Shown: piece after piece, positions 11,101 to 21,370 of the stretch | Position numbering within the stretch: position 1 is the first letter of the stretch | How the letters are laid out: each line of letters begins with the position of its first letter | Source: Ectocarpus siliculosus | Taxonomy: Eukaryota > Sar > Phaeophyceae > Ectocarpales > Ectocarpaceae | Length of the DNA: 32,342 bases | Direction: 5' to 3' | NCBI GenBank assembly: GCA_000310025.1 | Contig: FN649753.1 | Span: 1,049,804 to 1,082,145, forward strand | Notes under the pieces: model-generated | Databases searched by the model: none | What the model was told of the DNA's origin: nothing | What the model saw: only the letters and a program-made list of their open reading frames with translations | Translations under genes and position numbers: made by a program

Positions 11101-12057
11101 TACAGCAGCGAAAGCTGCCTGCAGTTTAGGCGAAAAACAAAACATGGTTACTACTTTCTAAATACATGTTTGATAGATTTACGTATGCATACTTGTACCG
11201 AGAACTACTCGTCAACATTATTCAAATGCCTCTCCATGCCGCGCAAAAAAGGCTCCATAAACACTCATTGAACACACGAACTGACTGCTGTTTGTATGCA
11301 CTCTTCAAATTAAACTCTAGCAAATCTTACACTTTGCAGGGGGGCTCCGCAGATAGATCCATTGAACTTGAAAAATCAGCGAAAAAATAATAGGTGTACA
11401 AACATATTTAGCTTGTGTAATGAAATTGGGTGCGGGTGTACAACCAACCCCAATGCTTACAAAAACGCTCGGGCACACAGGGTACTAGCATGTCCCAACA
11501 ACCAGTAGGTGTACCGCTGCACCGCTTCTGGTCGTCTCTTCTGGTCCCTATATGCATGTGTCAAGACGAGAGCCGCCGCGCGCGCAGAAAATTCAAATTT
11601 GAAAATCAGAGCAGCCACCGTGCCAAACGCCGCACACAAGAGGTACGTTACAGTTCTCGCGAGTGGAATGCTACCACCATGGTACAATTTAGAGCGTAGT
11701 CCGATCGTAAAAGAACACTCAATGACCCCCAGTATTGCACAGCTGCTGCTCGCTGCAGTTTGCAGTCCGCACGCTTCAGCACCTTTAGTCTGCAAGCTGC
11801 GCTGCTGTGCTGAACAGCCAGCCCCTGCTGCACGCCTGCAGCGTGCGCCGCCCGATGCACCTGCCTCTCTCTCTAGCACCCAGACATGGTGCTAACGCGC
11901 GTGGCAACGAGAAGATCCCTCCTCCTCCCACCCCTGAATGTGCTTCTCCTGTGTGGAGAGTGCAACTACTCACCATAGCAGCCAGCCTCGTTGTTAGCTC
12001 CGGGTGAACATCGAGGCTGTCCAAGGACTTGGGTCGGTGCTTATCAACCCACAGCAT
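5108..12057 (-). CDS. RFC3: Replication factor C subunit 3, complete ten-exon gene
   Basis: Small clamp-loader subunit (human RFC3 / yeast Rfc5 class) that helps load PCNA at primer-template junctions in the nucleus. Exons, in transcription order: 12057-11974, 10945-10835, 10353-10225, 9901-9808, 9209-9140, 8842-8731, 7694-7558, 6483-6385, 6074-6005, 5281-5108. They sum to 1080 nt and 359 aa (human about 356); all junctions are GT-AG and in phase. Start [16 protein letters not shown] matches the family N terminus. Walker [10 protein letters not shown] is at residues 41-49, the SRC motif at 186-188, and VDRLTKQAQ replaces the usual EVDKLTKDAQ (Gly145 in place of Glu). CRVQQYPF at about 242-249 and the C-terminal [20 protein letters not shown] are diagnostic of RFC3 rather than RFC2/4/5. 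Introns are 297-1074 bp. Single housekeeping gene with no operon context. Boundaries were set by eye from splice signals and protein alignment, with high confidence. Confidence 0.96.
7714..7745. repeat. AGGC tetranucleotide repeat in RFC3 intron 6
   Basis: A short AGGC array with AGAC and GAGG interruptions lies about 20 bases upstream (coding sense) of the acceptor of RFC3 exon 7. On the coding strand it is a CTGC/CTGT pyrimidine-rich array and may act as the polypyrimidine tract. Confidence 0.7.
8414..8466 (+). repeat. Dispersed repeat, copy A (RFC3 intron 6)
   Basis: Contains GAGGAACCGTCCTGTGTGGC, then GCTGTGAGCGCTGATTG, in the same order as copies at 23266-23327 and 31036-31109. It is the most diverged of the three. 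Confidence 0.5.
8528..8656. repeat. Nested inverted repeats in RFC3 intron 6
   Basis: GAGGGT/ACCCTC blocks alternate in orientation. ATAAGAGGGT (8540-8549) pairs with ACCCTCTTAT (8597-8606). GAGGGTCGA (8544-8552) pairs with TCGACCCTC (8570-8578). GATATAAGAGGG (8537-8548) pairs with 8643-8654 with one mismatch. The stretch could fold into alternative hairpins and may be a decayed foldback element. Confidence 0.45.
9222..9326. repeat. CAC/CAT and CAG triplet repeat in RFC3 intron 4
   Basis: On the + strand, about 10 CAC/CAT triplets are followed by about 24 CAG triplets with CAT, GAG and CAA interruptions. On the coding strand this is a CTG/ATG/GTG array that ends 11 bases before the acceptor AG at 9211-9210 of RFC3 exon 5. 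Every triplet translation here (poly-Ser, poly-Gln, poly-His) is therefore a shadow of intronic DNA. Confidence 0.9.
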
Positions 12058-13127
12058 GGTTGGACGATGCGTATCCCTGTTCCTCCTTCTCTACAGAACA
12101 AAATTGCTGCGAGGTGAGTTCACGTCGAAGGAGATGGATGTTACGCGCCCCCGCTGACGAAGTGTTCCCTCTGCACTCAAGAGCTGGAGCTGCGTTCTCT
12201 GGCCGTTGCCCAAACCCAAAACGAGGGGAAAAATACTCTCAGGTAGAATACAGAGGGATTTTTTTATTTTTTTGGTATCCCTTTATGTGGTACTGGTATC
12301 GGTCGGTACCCTTCCGAATGCGCGGAACCCCCTCGGTTGCTCCGCAATTATTTGTGCTCCGTTACAGCAGCACACTCTGCCATTTATTTCACTTATATTA
12401 TGCCGCACCGCAGCAGTCAGGTCCCTTCCTAGAGCGCGCATTTCGTACCACCCTAGAAGAGCAAGTAGGGCATACAGTGCATCTCTAGAGACGCACCCAG
12501 CTTCATCTTCGCTGCCTCATACTTCCTCGTGTGCCAGCCCGTATATGAAGTAGTAGGTGAGGAGGTGAAGGAATTTGTTGAGTGTTCAATCTCTCCGCAG
12601 GTGTCGGTATTTCGTGTTTTTGGTGTCGCGTGCTTGAATTTTGTCCCCACCATCGAAAAAGGGCGTTAGATCCCCCCTCTCCTGTTTGCATACCTCGGGG
12701 TGGCTGGTGCGCTTGTCCATTGTTGTTCTCTTCTGGTTTTGCGAATGTAAACCGTTTGTGTTTGCCCGACGGATGAAGCCCGAGAATTACCAACAACAAC
12801 CCAAACGACGAGGATTTATGTCTCGACGTCTCGACTTCGTCTTTGCTGTGCTGCCACATATGACCTCTCACGGTATGTGTATCGTACACGAAGCGTGCCA
12901 AGCTACAGAAAGGTACGCTGTATTTATTGTGGAGCTTTTTCTCTGAAACTGCAAAACTCCCTGCCACCTTTCTTTCCTTTTTCAGAGTGCCCGTCCGAAC
13001 TGCCATACTTCGGCCCGACCGAAAGTGCGGGAGAACATATTTAAGGCATTGGCCGACTGGTTTTCCGTGATGTACCTGTTTCCCAACCGTCGCTTCGTTT
13101 CCCTCTCTCGGCTTTCGGCTTCAAGCA
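12058..13127. other. RFC3 5' flank
   Basis: Should hold the RFC3 promoter and 5' UTR (reading leftwards). I see no convincing TATA box or other named element. A TTTTGTTCTGTAG acceptor-like site lies about 40 bases upstream of the ATG (coding sense), so a 5' UTR intron is possible. Apart from the tentative small gene, nothing else is supported. Confidence 0.4.
12773..13070 (+). CDS. Possible small spliced gene divergent from RFC3
   Basis: A tentative two-exon model: ATG at 12773, exon to 12912 (donor AAAG/GTACGC), then an acceptor after a strong C/T tract and TTTTTCAG (exon 12986-13070), ending in TGA. The junction is in phase and gives 74 aa, basic (MKPENYQQQPKRRGF start), with no recognised domain. 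It would be transcribed away from RFC3 across a gap of about 700 bp. Splice-site quality is the only support; it may be chance. Confidence 0.2.
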
Positions 13128-13291
13128 ACAGTAGAGGTCCCTGTTTACTGCCGTTAGGTGCCCAGAAAATTCACCGGCACTATTCAAAGTATTAAGAATG
13201 ACTTGGACATTCAGTGTGTGCCCGCCGAAAGCACCGTCACTATACCGGGCACCGGCTTTTTTTTCTGGCGCTAAACAGGGACCTCTACTGT
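13128..13291. mobile_element. MITE-like element with perfect 20-bp terminal inverted repeats
   Basis: The left end 13128-13147 (ACAGTAGAGGTCCCTGTTTA) is exactly the reverse complement of the right end 13272-13291. Subterminal sequence is also partly inverted: GTGCCCAGAAAA and CACCGGCAC on the left correspond to GCCAGAAAA and GCCGGTGCC on the opposite strand at the right. Total length is 164 bp with no coding capacity, as expected of a non-autonomous DNA transposon derivative. I found no convincing target-site duplication in the flanks (AAGCA / AGCTC), so the superfamily cannot be assigned. It could also be a foldback remnant. Confidence 0.7.
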
Positions 13292-13879
13292 AGCTCCTCA
13301 TGAAACAGTTTTGCTCATGCGGAAATCCCCCCTGGTGTTTGCCATCGGGGTTGGGTTTTCGTCGCTTGGCAATGACGTTGTAAACAAGCCGTTCACTTCG
13401 TGAGCTCAGCAACCAGGTTACCGCTTTTTTCGTCCTTTGTTTTTTACGGTAACCATGTTGGTCTATGGTGTGCGTGCATGGTCGAGAACCTTCACTCCGC
13501 CCCAAGGGTATAATGATCAAGCACCCTCGAGGCAGCTACACAGTGCTTATAACTGTCTCTGAAACTTGAATGCACCACAAAATACATTATGTCATTCCCG
13601 GCTGTCATCCGCAGCCAGGAAGGAAGTAAGCACAAGATGCCCGAACACCCATAGCATCATGCAGAGCACCCTTCATGCGACTCGCCGAATACCTCACGGC
13701 GCTTCCCGCTTGGTGATGTGAGAGCCTGGTCCGGTGATAACGCGGCGTGCTCCGTCCGGGGACGGCTTTGTGGGGATGCGAAATCAATGGTCTAACGACT
13801 ACGGGATGACCGACTATGAGTATACCCTCCCCCTTCCCTTGCGCGCCTTGTCGGGATCACGGGAAACAAAATCACAGAC

Positions 13880-14029
13880 ATGGACGAGTTTCGGAACAGG
13901 CTAGCTCCATTCCTGACGCAATCACTCGGCAACATGAAACAAAGGATCACTCCTCAGCTACCCGATCTCGAGAATCACCGGGGGAGTGGTTCAAACACTG
14001 GGATCAGGTCAGGCCGACCTCTTGAGTAG
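13880..14029 (+). other. Short open frame of unknown status
   Basis: A 49-codon frame from ATG (start MDEFRNRLAPFLTQ) extends open upstream to about 13829 without a stop. Composition is protein-like but no family is recognised, and no exon phase links it to the EF-hand exons downstream. The rest of 13292-14629 holds nothing I can support; 14380-14620 is T- and GTT-rich and probably intronic or intergenic. Confidence 0.15.
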
Positions 14030-14629
14030 AGACATTTGATATAATCGAATGCCGTGGTCGTCTTCGTGCGTGCTTCTGTGGTTTGTTGCTATGCCTTCCG
14101 GAACTCGTCGTGTAGCGATGCCGATAAGCTGATAGGAAAGGCGTCGCGAGCGGCTCCTGCTGAGGAGGAGGCGTCGATATGGTTGTGTTGCGGGCAGTCA
14201 AGAGCACATTTTGGTTGTAGGCTGCAGAGTGTACGGAAGTAGAGGTGTCGCAGGCAGGTCTGCGAATTTCTCGTAAAGGCAGCGGTGCCGCGATGAACGA
14301 AACTTGTTCTTCCCGCTTGTCACATATTGTAACCACGATCGCTGGGGTTTCATGACTAGTATCTGTCCCACACCCTTGCCTTCCTGTTGCTCCGCTGTTT
14401 CCGTCGCTGGTGCTATCGTGGATGCTGTTGATGCCGGTGTTGCTGTCGTTGTTTCTGTTGCGTCAACTGTCCCTGTTGTCGGTGTCGTTTCTTGTTGTTG
14501 CTGGCTGTCGTTTTTCGTTGCTTCCTTTTATTTTGTGCCGATGTTTTGCCTTGGTTGGTGATGACTGTTTTTTGTCCACCTCAACAATATTTTTTTGTCG
14601 TATTGACGTTTGTTTTTTGTTGCCCAAAG

Positions 14630-14862
14630 CATGGATCAGGATCCTTGGAGCGCCCCGAGATCGTGCGGGCACTCATCAAGACCATCCCGGAGTTCACGGG
14701 ACGCGACGGGGATTGACTCGGGGGGACGTTTGCAGCCATCTGGTCGATCTTCGACCCTAATCAGGACGGTGAGCGAGCTGTGGCGAGGATCTAATCGTGT
14801 TTTTGTTGTAGCCCAAGGAAGGTTTTGGCGACACACTGAAAGAGACAGACAAGTTTCCACCC

Positions 14863-14905
<43 letters not shown>

Positions 14906-14935
14906 TGCGGATAAACACAAGAGGCAGGTACAGAT

Positions 14936-14986
<51 letters not shown>

Positions 14987-16000
14987 GAGAGAGAGAGGCT
15001 GCAGTGCATTTTTCCGCTCCCCAGCGTGGAACAGTGCGCGTTTGTATTTTGTTTCTGTTCGCACCTCCTCGACCTCTTATTTTTTCCGCCAGCCCAAACA
15101 AAATGGACTTCGTGCTGATCCGCATCTGACGCAAGGGCCGCTCACGCCTGAACGTTGCAAACCCAGCAGCAACAGACATTGACAGTTGGCTGTCGCTGAC
15201 GTAGGTTGGGCGCCTGCTGCATTGTTTGCGTTTCTTTGTCTGCGTGACGTTGACGGTCGGAGAAAGTTTCTGATACCCCCCTCCCGTTTCCCTCCCCCGC
15301 CCATCCCAGTTGATGGTGAAAGGGGGTGGGTAGACGTGAAACTGCCGTGTGAGGTATACATCGGCGTGGCGGACGAGGAGCGACTAGATTTTGGCGTAGG
15401 TTAGAGGTAGATCCAAATCGAAGCTCTCGTATGCTCGAGTGCGACGAGTGATTTTCGTCGTCTCGCCGCAATTGATTAAACAGCACTCATGCCGTGCCCA
15501 GCCACACCCAACACCCTACAGTATCTGCCCCGATCGGACCGGGGAAACGTGTGATGTGCTGCTCCGTCACGGCTTTGTACGGTGCGCGAGAGTCTCACCG
15601 CGCCCTATCCTGCCCCCTTTCTCACGTTTGTTTGTTGGATGGCTTGGAATCCTTGAAGGGGCGATTACGGGAGCGGAGTTCATGATACCCCGGGGCCTGC
15701 ACGAGACCCTCGTCGCTAACGTTTGCCGGCATGGTATGTGACGCACGCACGCACGCTTCGCGACTTTGCGGGGCGATGAACCAAAGGGCGTGGGGGGTCG
15801 GTCGATGAATGGATTTCGGGTTGCGGTAGGCTTGGCGTTATCGAGTTCACAGGGGAGTGTTCTCGAGAAGGGTTGGGTTGTTCTGGAGTCCTAAATACTG
15901 GCAAGCGCCCTGTCTCCAGGCACAACTCCCTACTGAGAGGTGAAATTGTTTTCTGTCCGCAGTCATTCATTCTACAAAAAGTGGATATGATTCCGGATAG
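14630..16000 (+). pseudogene. EF-hand calcium-binding protein gene, interrupted by an in-frame TGA
   Basis: Three phase-matched exons encode two EF-hands. Exon 14630 (or 14640)-14768 gives HGSGSLERPEIVRALIKTIPEF, the last part of a first Ca loop with Glu at position 12, and ends FAAIWSIFDPNQD. Exon 15659-15733 completes the second loop: DPNQDGAITGAEF has Asp1, Asn3, Asp5, Gly6, Ile8, Glu12, and IPRGLHETLVANV follows. Exon 15963-16000 would add VIHSTKSGYDSG and a TAG. The same frame is broken by TGA at 14714-14716, just before LGGTFAAIW; no splice pair removes it. A CGA-to-TGA change would explain it. The N-terminal half of loop 1 and the start exon were not found. So this is a decayed gene or carries a sequencing error. 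EF-hand identity is firm; pseudogene status is inferred. Confidence 0.65.
14862..14998. repeat. GACA and GA microsatellites in EF-hand intron
   Basis: An (AGAC)n array at 14862-14906 and an almost pure (GA)n array at 14942-14998 lie inside the intron between the two EF-hand exons. This accounts for the Ser/Leu and Arg/Glu repeat frames on both strands. Confidence 0.95.
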
Positions 16001-16484
16001 TTCCGAATGTTACAACCGAGTTGGACAGTTCTCGAAGTAAGCCAGATATGAGTTATTGAAGAACGTAGTTGAATTTGAACCAGTTCGTGCAACAATCGGA
16101 TCTGAATGGTCATTGGGTTCCTTTTTTTTCGCCTTTGCCAACCGCACGATTTCTTGGTAGAGGTTCGGCCTACGTTTGCTCTCGTCGAGCACCAAGGTTT
16201 GGGTTTTCTCCCGAAATACAGGAAGAAGTGGAAAGAACGACATTTCTCAAGATCGTCCACTTCTTGTTTGACGCCGTATGTGACAGAAAACATGTCACAC
16301 ACCTGGACCATATGTTGGTTGCTTGCTCCGAGACAGAGATCTGTCGACGAAGAAACACCCTCATTCTCGCCGTCCTCTACTCGACGCAAACTAGTCGAAC
16401 CTCAGCTCCTGGTTTTCGTTCTTGCATGCGTGTTGCTCGTGCGTGTCGCGGCAGGACTTGGCAACTTAACACTCACTGCGCGAG

Positions 16485-18286
16485 AGCGACAACGTCACAA
16501 TTTGCTTCTGGACAATCCCCAGCCAAGACTCGAAGCTGCTGTTCCCCCCAAGGACCCCTGCGAGCGTTGGACACCTCACATGCCAGGTAGAGGGCACTTT
16601 TCGCTGGTGAACAGGTTCGATTCGTCTCTAGAAACGTACGGTGTGGGCGATTAGGGAATCCGCCTGCACTTGCGATACGGCTGCCTGCTGGATGGGCAAT
16701 GCGCCGGCCCAGTGTCAGTCATCCCGACGGAGAGGTACGTCGTGGCATGCGGCGGGAGCTCTTTTTTACTGTCGGCGGTGGTCAACTGCCAGCCACCAGG
16801 TCCATTTCAAGCACCCCTGGACCTTGGCTTCCGCGTCGGAGAGGATGAGGACGACGACCGGGCTTGGAGTGACTTAGGCGATGACGATCGTCAAGAGAAC
16901 ATCCAAAGCCTCCGGGACACTCATGAGGTGATTGAAGCTTGCAAGTGTTGTTGCCCGCGGTGGACTCCACATTGCGTCGCCCAGTATCGAAGACTCCTTT
17001 CTCTGTTGAATCTTTCGCATACTACGAGAACGAGGCACACCGCTGGGAGAAGTATACAGTGTATACCGAACACGCAGATTATGAAATGCAACAGTTGTAT
17101 CAACGCCAAGACGCAGGCTAGGGCCGTCATACCACATCAAATATGCGATATGCCTTCCGTTGTCGATTGGTTTGTTTTGAGGGCCCTGAGCCTCGAGGAG
17201 AGACACGAAATGGCACTAGCGATAAAATATGCCAAGTCAGCGTAGCACGTACCTCAGGCAAACCGTTAGGGGCCTGAATAAGTCTTTTTGTACGCGAACG
17301 TGATCCCGACTTGCTCAGAATGGCTGCAAGCAGTTACTAGCTGGGTACATGTTTCTACAGGGGAGGGCAACCTTAGCAAATGGTGTCACATCATCACGCG
17401 AGTCACGCGCCTCGCTCCTTGCTTGTCACGTGGACAGGTCCTTAAGCGGGAGGAAGACGGTGGCCCCTGGACCGTCTCTGGAGACGAGGATGTCTCTGTT
17501 GTTTACGACGAAGAGTGCAGGGCCTTCTTCGTCCGGGCGAAAGTTCACCACTTCAGTCAAGGCTGCCTGGCACGCAAACTGAATCTGCAAAACAACGGCC
17601 TAAACGCTCGGGTGTTGTTCGGGCGGCCAAGCAAGAAGGAGTTGGAATTTATTAATGACAAGCCGCTGATGTTTCTGGTGCTGCCGACATCGTATTCCCA
17701 AAAAGCCATCACCTCGATCGTGTTGGGCGCGGAGATCGAGGGGGTAGGAGTGAATCTAGCGTTTGACCGAGCGTTGGAGCAAGCCATTCTGTCCGCCGCG
17801 ACCGAATGCCAGGTGGTTTCGCTTGCGCCGTGCACAAGGGGGGGAGACCCAGCAGCAGGGGAAGAGTGCCCCCATGCCTTTTGCAGCCTGTCGAGGAGTG
17901 CAGGAAGCGAGGCAATGGTGGCCTTGGTAACGGTCGATGGATCGACAGTGTTCGTCTGGTTCTCGCGTATTTTCTGGGACCGGACTCGCTACACGGTGCT
18001 CCCCGCCCAGTTTTCGGCGAAGATGAGTCCCATTGGTAAGCGTCAATTTGCGCCAGAAGCCTTTACTGTGGTGGACACCGCGGCCATGTCCAACCAGAAT
18101 GCCCCAATACCAAGCGTGTCGTCAAGAGGCGACCGACGTCTCGACAAACCTGCCCTAGGTTTTCGCGTGGGATCGTCTCCCTTGTGGGATCGGTTGCCAC
18201 GATTTTGTCTCCAGAGTTTCGGAATCTTCAGTGAGAAACGGGTGGGGGTTCTCAAATGTGGTACAAGACACGGATCCACAGACTGA
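16485..18286 (+). CDS. ZU5-domain protein, three visible exons
   Basis: ZU5 is a beta-rich interaction domain found in ankyrins, UNC5 receptors, PIDD and ZO-1. Proposed exons: about 16485-16586 (left edge unresolved; frame open from 16470), 16655-16927, and 17438-18286 (TGA). Joins are in phase: CQ/GIRL over a short 68-bp intron, and THE/VLKREEDGG over a 510-bp intron. The joined domain reads from HLTCQGIRLHLRYGCLLDG, through FLLSAVVNCQPPGPFQAPLD (typical LSPVV..GP.G..F..PV block), to GPWTVSGDEDVSVV and the closing VHHFSQGC, matching the ..V.HFS.. end of ZU5. About 240 unrecognised residues follow, with no obvious membrane helix. An Asp/Glu-rich loop lies at about 16841-16900. The N terminus is missing and the last exon may splice earlier (for example CCTAG/GTTTT near 18158). 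No death domain or ankyrin repeat is seen. Confidence 0.6.
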
Positions 18287-20770
18287 GAGTCAAGTGTATT
18301 CGGAGTCCCGAAAATAGGTTGGACGGAAGCAGCGAAGGTGGAGCGGGGTGTACGGCAGGAAGCTGAGAGGTTTATGACCGCCTGGCACAAGGACGAAGAG
18401 GAGGATAGCCGATGACGAGCGCTGAAACGAGACAAGGAAACCAGCAACAGTACAGATATGGCAACAACCAAGGGAGCGAGAGGGGGGCAGAAGGCGGACG
18501 AGACGGCGAGGGAAGAAAGTAGATGAGAAGAGGCAGACCGCGTGAGGCCATATTGGCCAAATTGAACTCCTTTGCTGCCCCCCCCCCCCCCCCCTCCCCG
18601 TGATTGCACCATTGCATCAATCCCCCACGAGGGATGACGTGCCGAGACCGTTGCTGTTGGCCCTGAGTGTGTTCGCTTGTGTGTTTATGTTGTCGGTGTG
18701 TGTTTATTTTATCTTTTCCTTCCTCGTTTTCTTTTCCGTTTTCTTTTTCTATCTCTTTTTCTGTGCAGTGTCCCTCTCGCTTCGGCGTGTGATCTGTTGA
18801 ATTTCAGTTTATTTCTGCCCCGCATCGCGTGTGTGTAGAGGGGAGCGGAGGGCCCCAGACTATCTGCCGTTGATTTATATTGGCTTGCGGACCCTTCGGG
18901 TCCAATTTATCTGAGTATACCTTCGTTAGGTACGTTGATGGCCTATGACCACGGAGATCGCTCGGTCAAGTGTGTGTTTGATCAGTACGGAAAGATGAAG
19001 GTACTGGGTAGAGAGATCGGGACGTTTTTTTTTGTGATGACAACAACCAGTTGTTACCTACACGCTACGTTGCAAAAGCTACGTCGCCCAGCATTTCCGT
19101 TGGTAGAGGAGTTATACTACTCGAGGCTATGGCCCGAAATTGAAGCAGCAGAAACTTGTGCTGTACTTCCACGCGATCTTGAAAACGGATCGGTTTCACA
19201 AACAAATATCATGTGACCGAATGGCTGTGAGGTGTAGGCTATTTATTCCAATTGAATGGGGGCTAGAGATGGATGCGAGGTATTGCCTATTCAAGGTTGG
19301 CGCGTGAGGGGAACGACGGTGCGCATGGAGGATGCGCCTGAGATTATCAGTTTCGGGATACGCCTTCGCTATGGGATGCTGCGGGTGGACATGGCTGGAG
19401 GAGAACCGATGACGAAAACACTATCTCGGCTAATTTGGGACTGATGCTCGTGAATGTCGGTGAATCGTTCCCAATCAATGTGGACCTTATAAAGGTACTA
19501 CAGCAGTATCTCCACAACGTCTGTCGAGGACGATTCCCTGTTTTAATAATGGCGTCGATTTCCAATGTACGTTGGTGTAAAATCCGTTTGATTGACTGTA
19601 AAACCGTCCATGCTCATAGGGTTGTGAAATTATGTCCTGCCTTGTGTTGCGTTGTCTGCACTGTCGTGCATCCTTTCGAATGACGGCCTGTCGTGATTCT
19701 GAGCAGGTTGCGATGTTTCCGAGAACAATGCCGTGAAGTTCCCGATCCTGTAGCGCTGCGCGTGTTCCATTTACTGAACGCCAAAATAGATCGTTTTTCT
19801 CAGTTGCACGAGAGGAACGAGGGCAAACTGTAACGCGTGAGGCTGGTTCCCGTATGCCCGTCGTACGACGAGTGTGTCCCCCCAATGCATCGCGTGTCGC
19901 TCGATGAGCGAAGACTCGATTCCTACAAGGCGAGCGACAGGAGACATATGGAACTACTGGGTTTTTCTGAAATCCACTCTGCGATCCGTCAACACTCGGC
20001 GAAATGCGATCGACGACCTCACTGAATGAATGGGCGACGGGTTAGATCACGACTGCATATTGAGCTGCTGTCCTGTGCATGTGCGTACATAGCAACACGC
20101 AGTGCTTGTGCTTCTTTAACTAGCATCCACCGCGCTACTCGGTTCACCAATAGAAAGAGTGCGGGATAACCATGTACACGTTGACGCGAACAACAACGCG
20201 AAGAGACGTGATTACGTACAACTTACCTACATGGTTTCGGAAAAACTACCAAGCACAGCAGTATGTTGCCGCACCATCTTTCTAGCTAACAGCGTGTGTT
20301 TGTGTCCGTCCCATCTAGACTATTTGGCACCATCCAGTCTTTACATAACACAACGTGTGTACAGACTGCGTACGTATATTTGAAACATGTGTATTATATT
20401 GTACACAACGTCAGCCGGGGCCGTACAGGAGAAAACCACACAGACACACACACCAGGTTCAATCCCCCACTTCCTCCTGCGGTGCTTGCCTTTTAAATGT
20501 CGTGTCGATCAGCGAAAAAGCAAGGAAAAAAGGGGAACGCTGAAAGAGTTTCGTGTCCCTTGCCAGTTGGACCCTCCTAGTGTAGATACAGACTAGAAAA
20601 TACCCGTCCGTCCACAACATTGCCGGGCAGGCAACAACGATCCACGCATTGGCATCGCATCATCTGCGTGTGATGAGAGGGAAAAGAGAGTAGGCGAAAC
20701 TGGTTCATGCCAGACAAATCCTTTCGTGAGGAAAACTATAAAATTGTACCATCCAGAGGTCCTCCATCAA
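18287..20770. other. Gene-poor region between the ZU5 gene and the tRNA
   Basis: Two short + frames, 18935-19216 (DHGDRSVKCVFDQYGKMKV) and 19256-19444 (RLRYGMLRVDMAGGEP), have protein-like composition. I could not link them by splicing or assign a family; they may be decayed paralogue fragments. A short block at 19512-19539 resembles 26043-26072. Nothing else is supported. Confidence 0.4.
18579..18597. repeat. Poly-C tract
   Basis: A near-pure run of C downstream of the ZU5 gene, followed by T-rich DNA to about 18770. Of the same kind as the poly-G runs at the left end. Confidence 0.9.
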
Positions 20771-20842
20771 GCCGGCATAGCTCAGTGGTAGAGCGGCACC
20801 TTCGTAAGGTGTAGGCCGAGAGTTCGATCCTCTCTGTCGGCT
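20771..20842 (+). tRNA. tRNA-Thr (anticodon CGT)
   Basis: Complete 72-nt cloverleaf without intron. The acceptor stem GCCGGCA pairs with TGTCGGC (one G-T), the D arm is GCTC/GAGC with loop AGTGGTA, the anticodon stem is GCACC/GGTGT with loop TTCGTAA, the variable loop is AGGCC, the T arm is GAGAG/CTCTC with loop TTCGATC, and the discriminator base is T. Anticodon CGT reads ACG. Internal promoter A box TAGCTCAGTGG and B box AGTTCGATCC are intact, and T-runs 3' (20858-20862 and 20869-20876) can serve as Pol III terminators. No CCA is encoded, as expected for a nuclear gene. Confidence 0.96.
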
Positions 20843-21370
20843 ACCTCAAACGCATACTTTTTCATGCATTTTTTTTCGTTATTTTTTTTGTTTGGTATTC
20901 ATAATCGAGACTAATTTGTATAGACCGAAGTACTTACGACGGAGTAGTTAATACTGTTTGGTTTGTTCGGGCCGATTGATTGATTGTTTTGGATATACGT
21001 ATATATATGCAGAATGCAGTACATATGCGAACAATATGCATGCAAATCCCTAAATATTGGCCAGCAGGTCCTTTGTGTGGTCGTCGATGTTTCACCTGTC
21101 TGTGCATGTAGTATACAATATACTTCTAGATATAATATGCTCATCTTTCACCACGTGGTTATATTGTTGCTAAAACTCTGCAAAGGAAATCATTGAAAAA
21201 ACATGTATGTTTGTTTATATTGATATTCGTATGGAGTCGCCTCGCCGAGCCATGCCACGTCGTCAGTAGCTGCAAAGAGTTTTTTTCCGTGAAGACATAC
21301 ATTCGAATACGGAAGAAGACACTTCATCACTGAAACGAAACAAGAATTTCCAGTTTCCTCCTCCAATAAA

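Noticed and set aside
14714-14716. Selenocysteine reading of the in-frame TGA
   Set aside because: EF-hand proteins of this type have no redox site here and I saw no SECIS-like structure. A nonsense change is simpler.
14791-15179. Ser/Leu and Val/Cys repeat frames on the - strand
   Set aside because: Direct translation of the GA and GACA microsatellites in the EF-hand intron.
15967-16389. - strand frames opposite the EF-hand 3' end (for example LVLDESKRRPNLYQEIVRLAK)
   Set aside because: Protein-like composition, but no start, splice partner or recognised family. Not strong enough to annotate.
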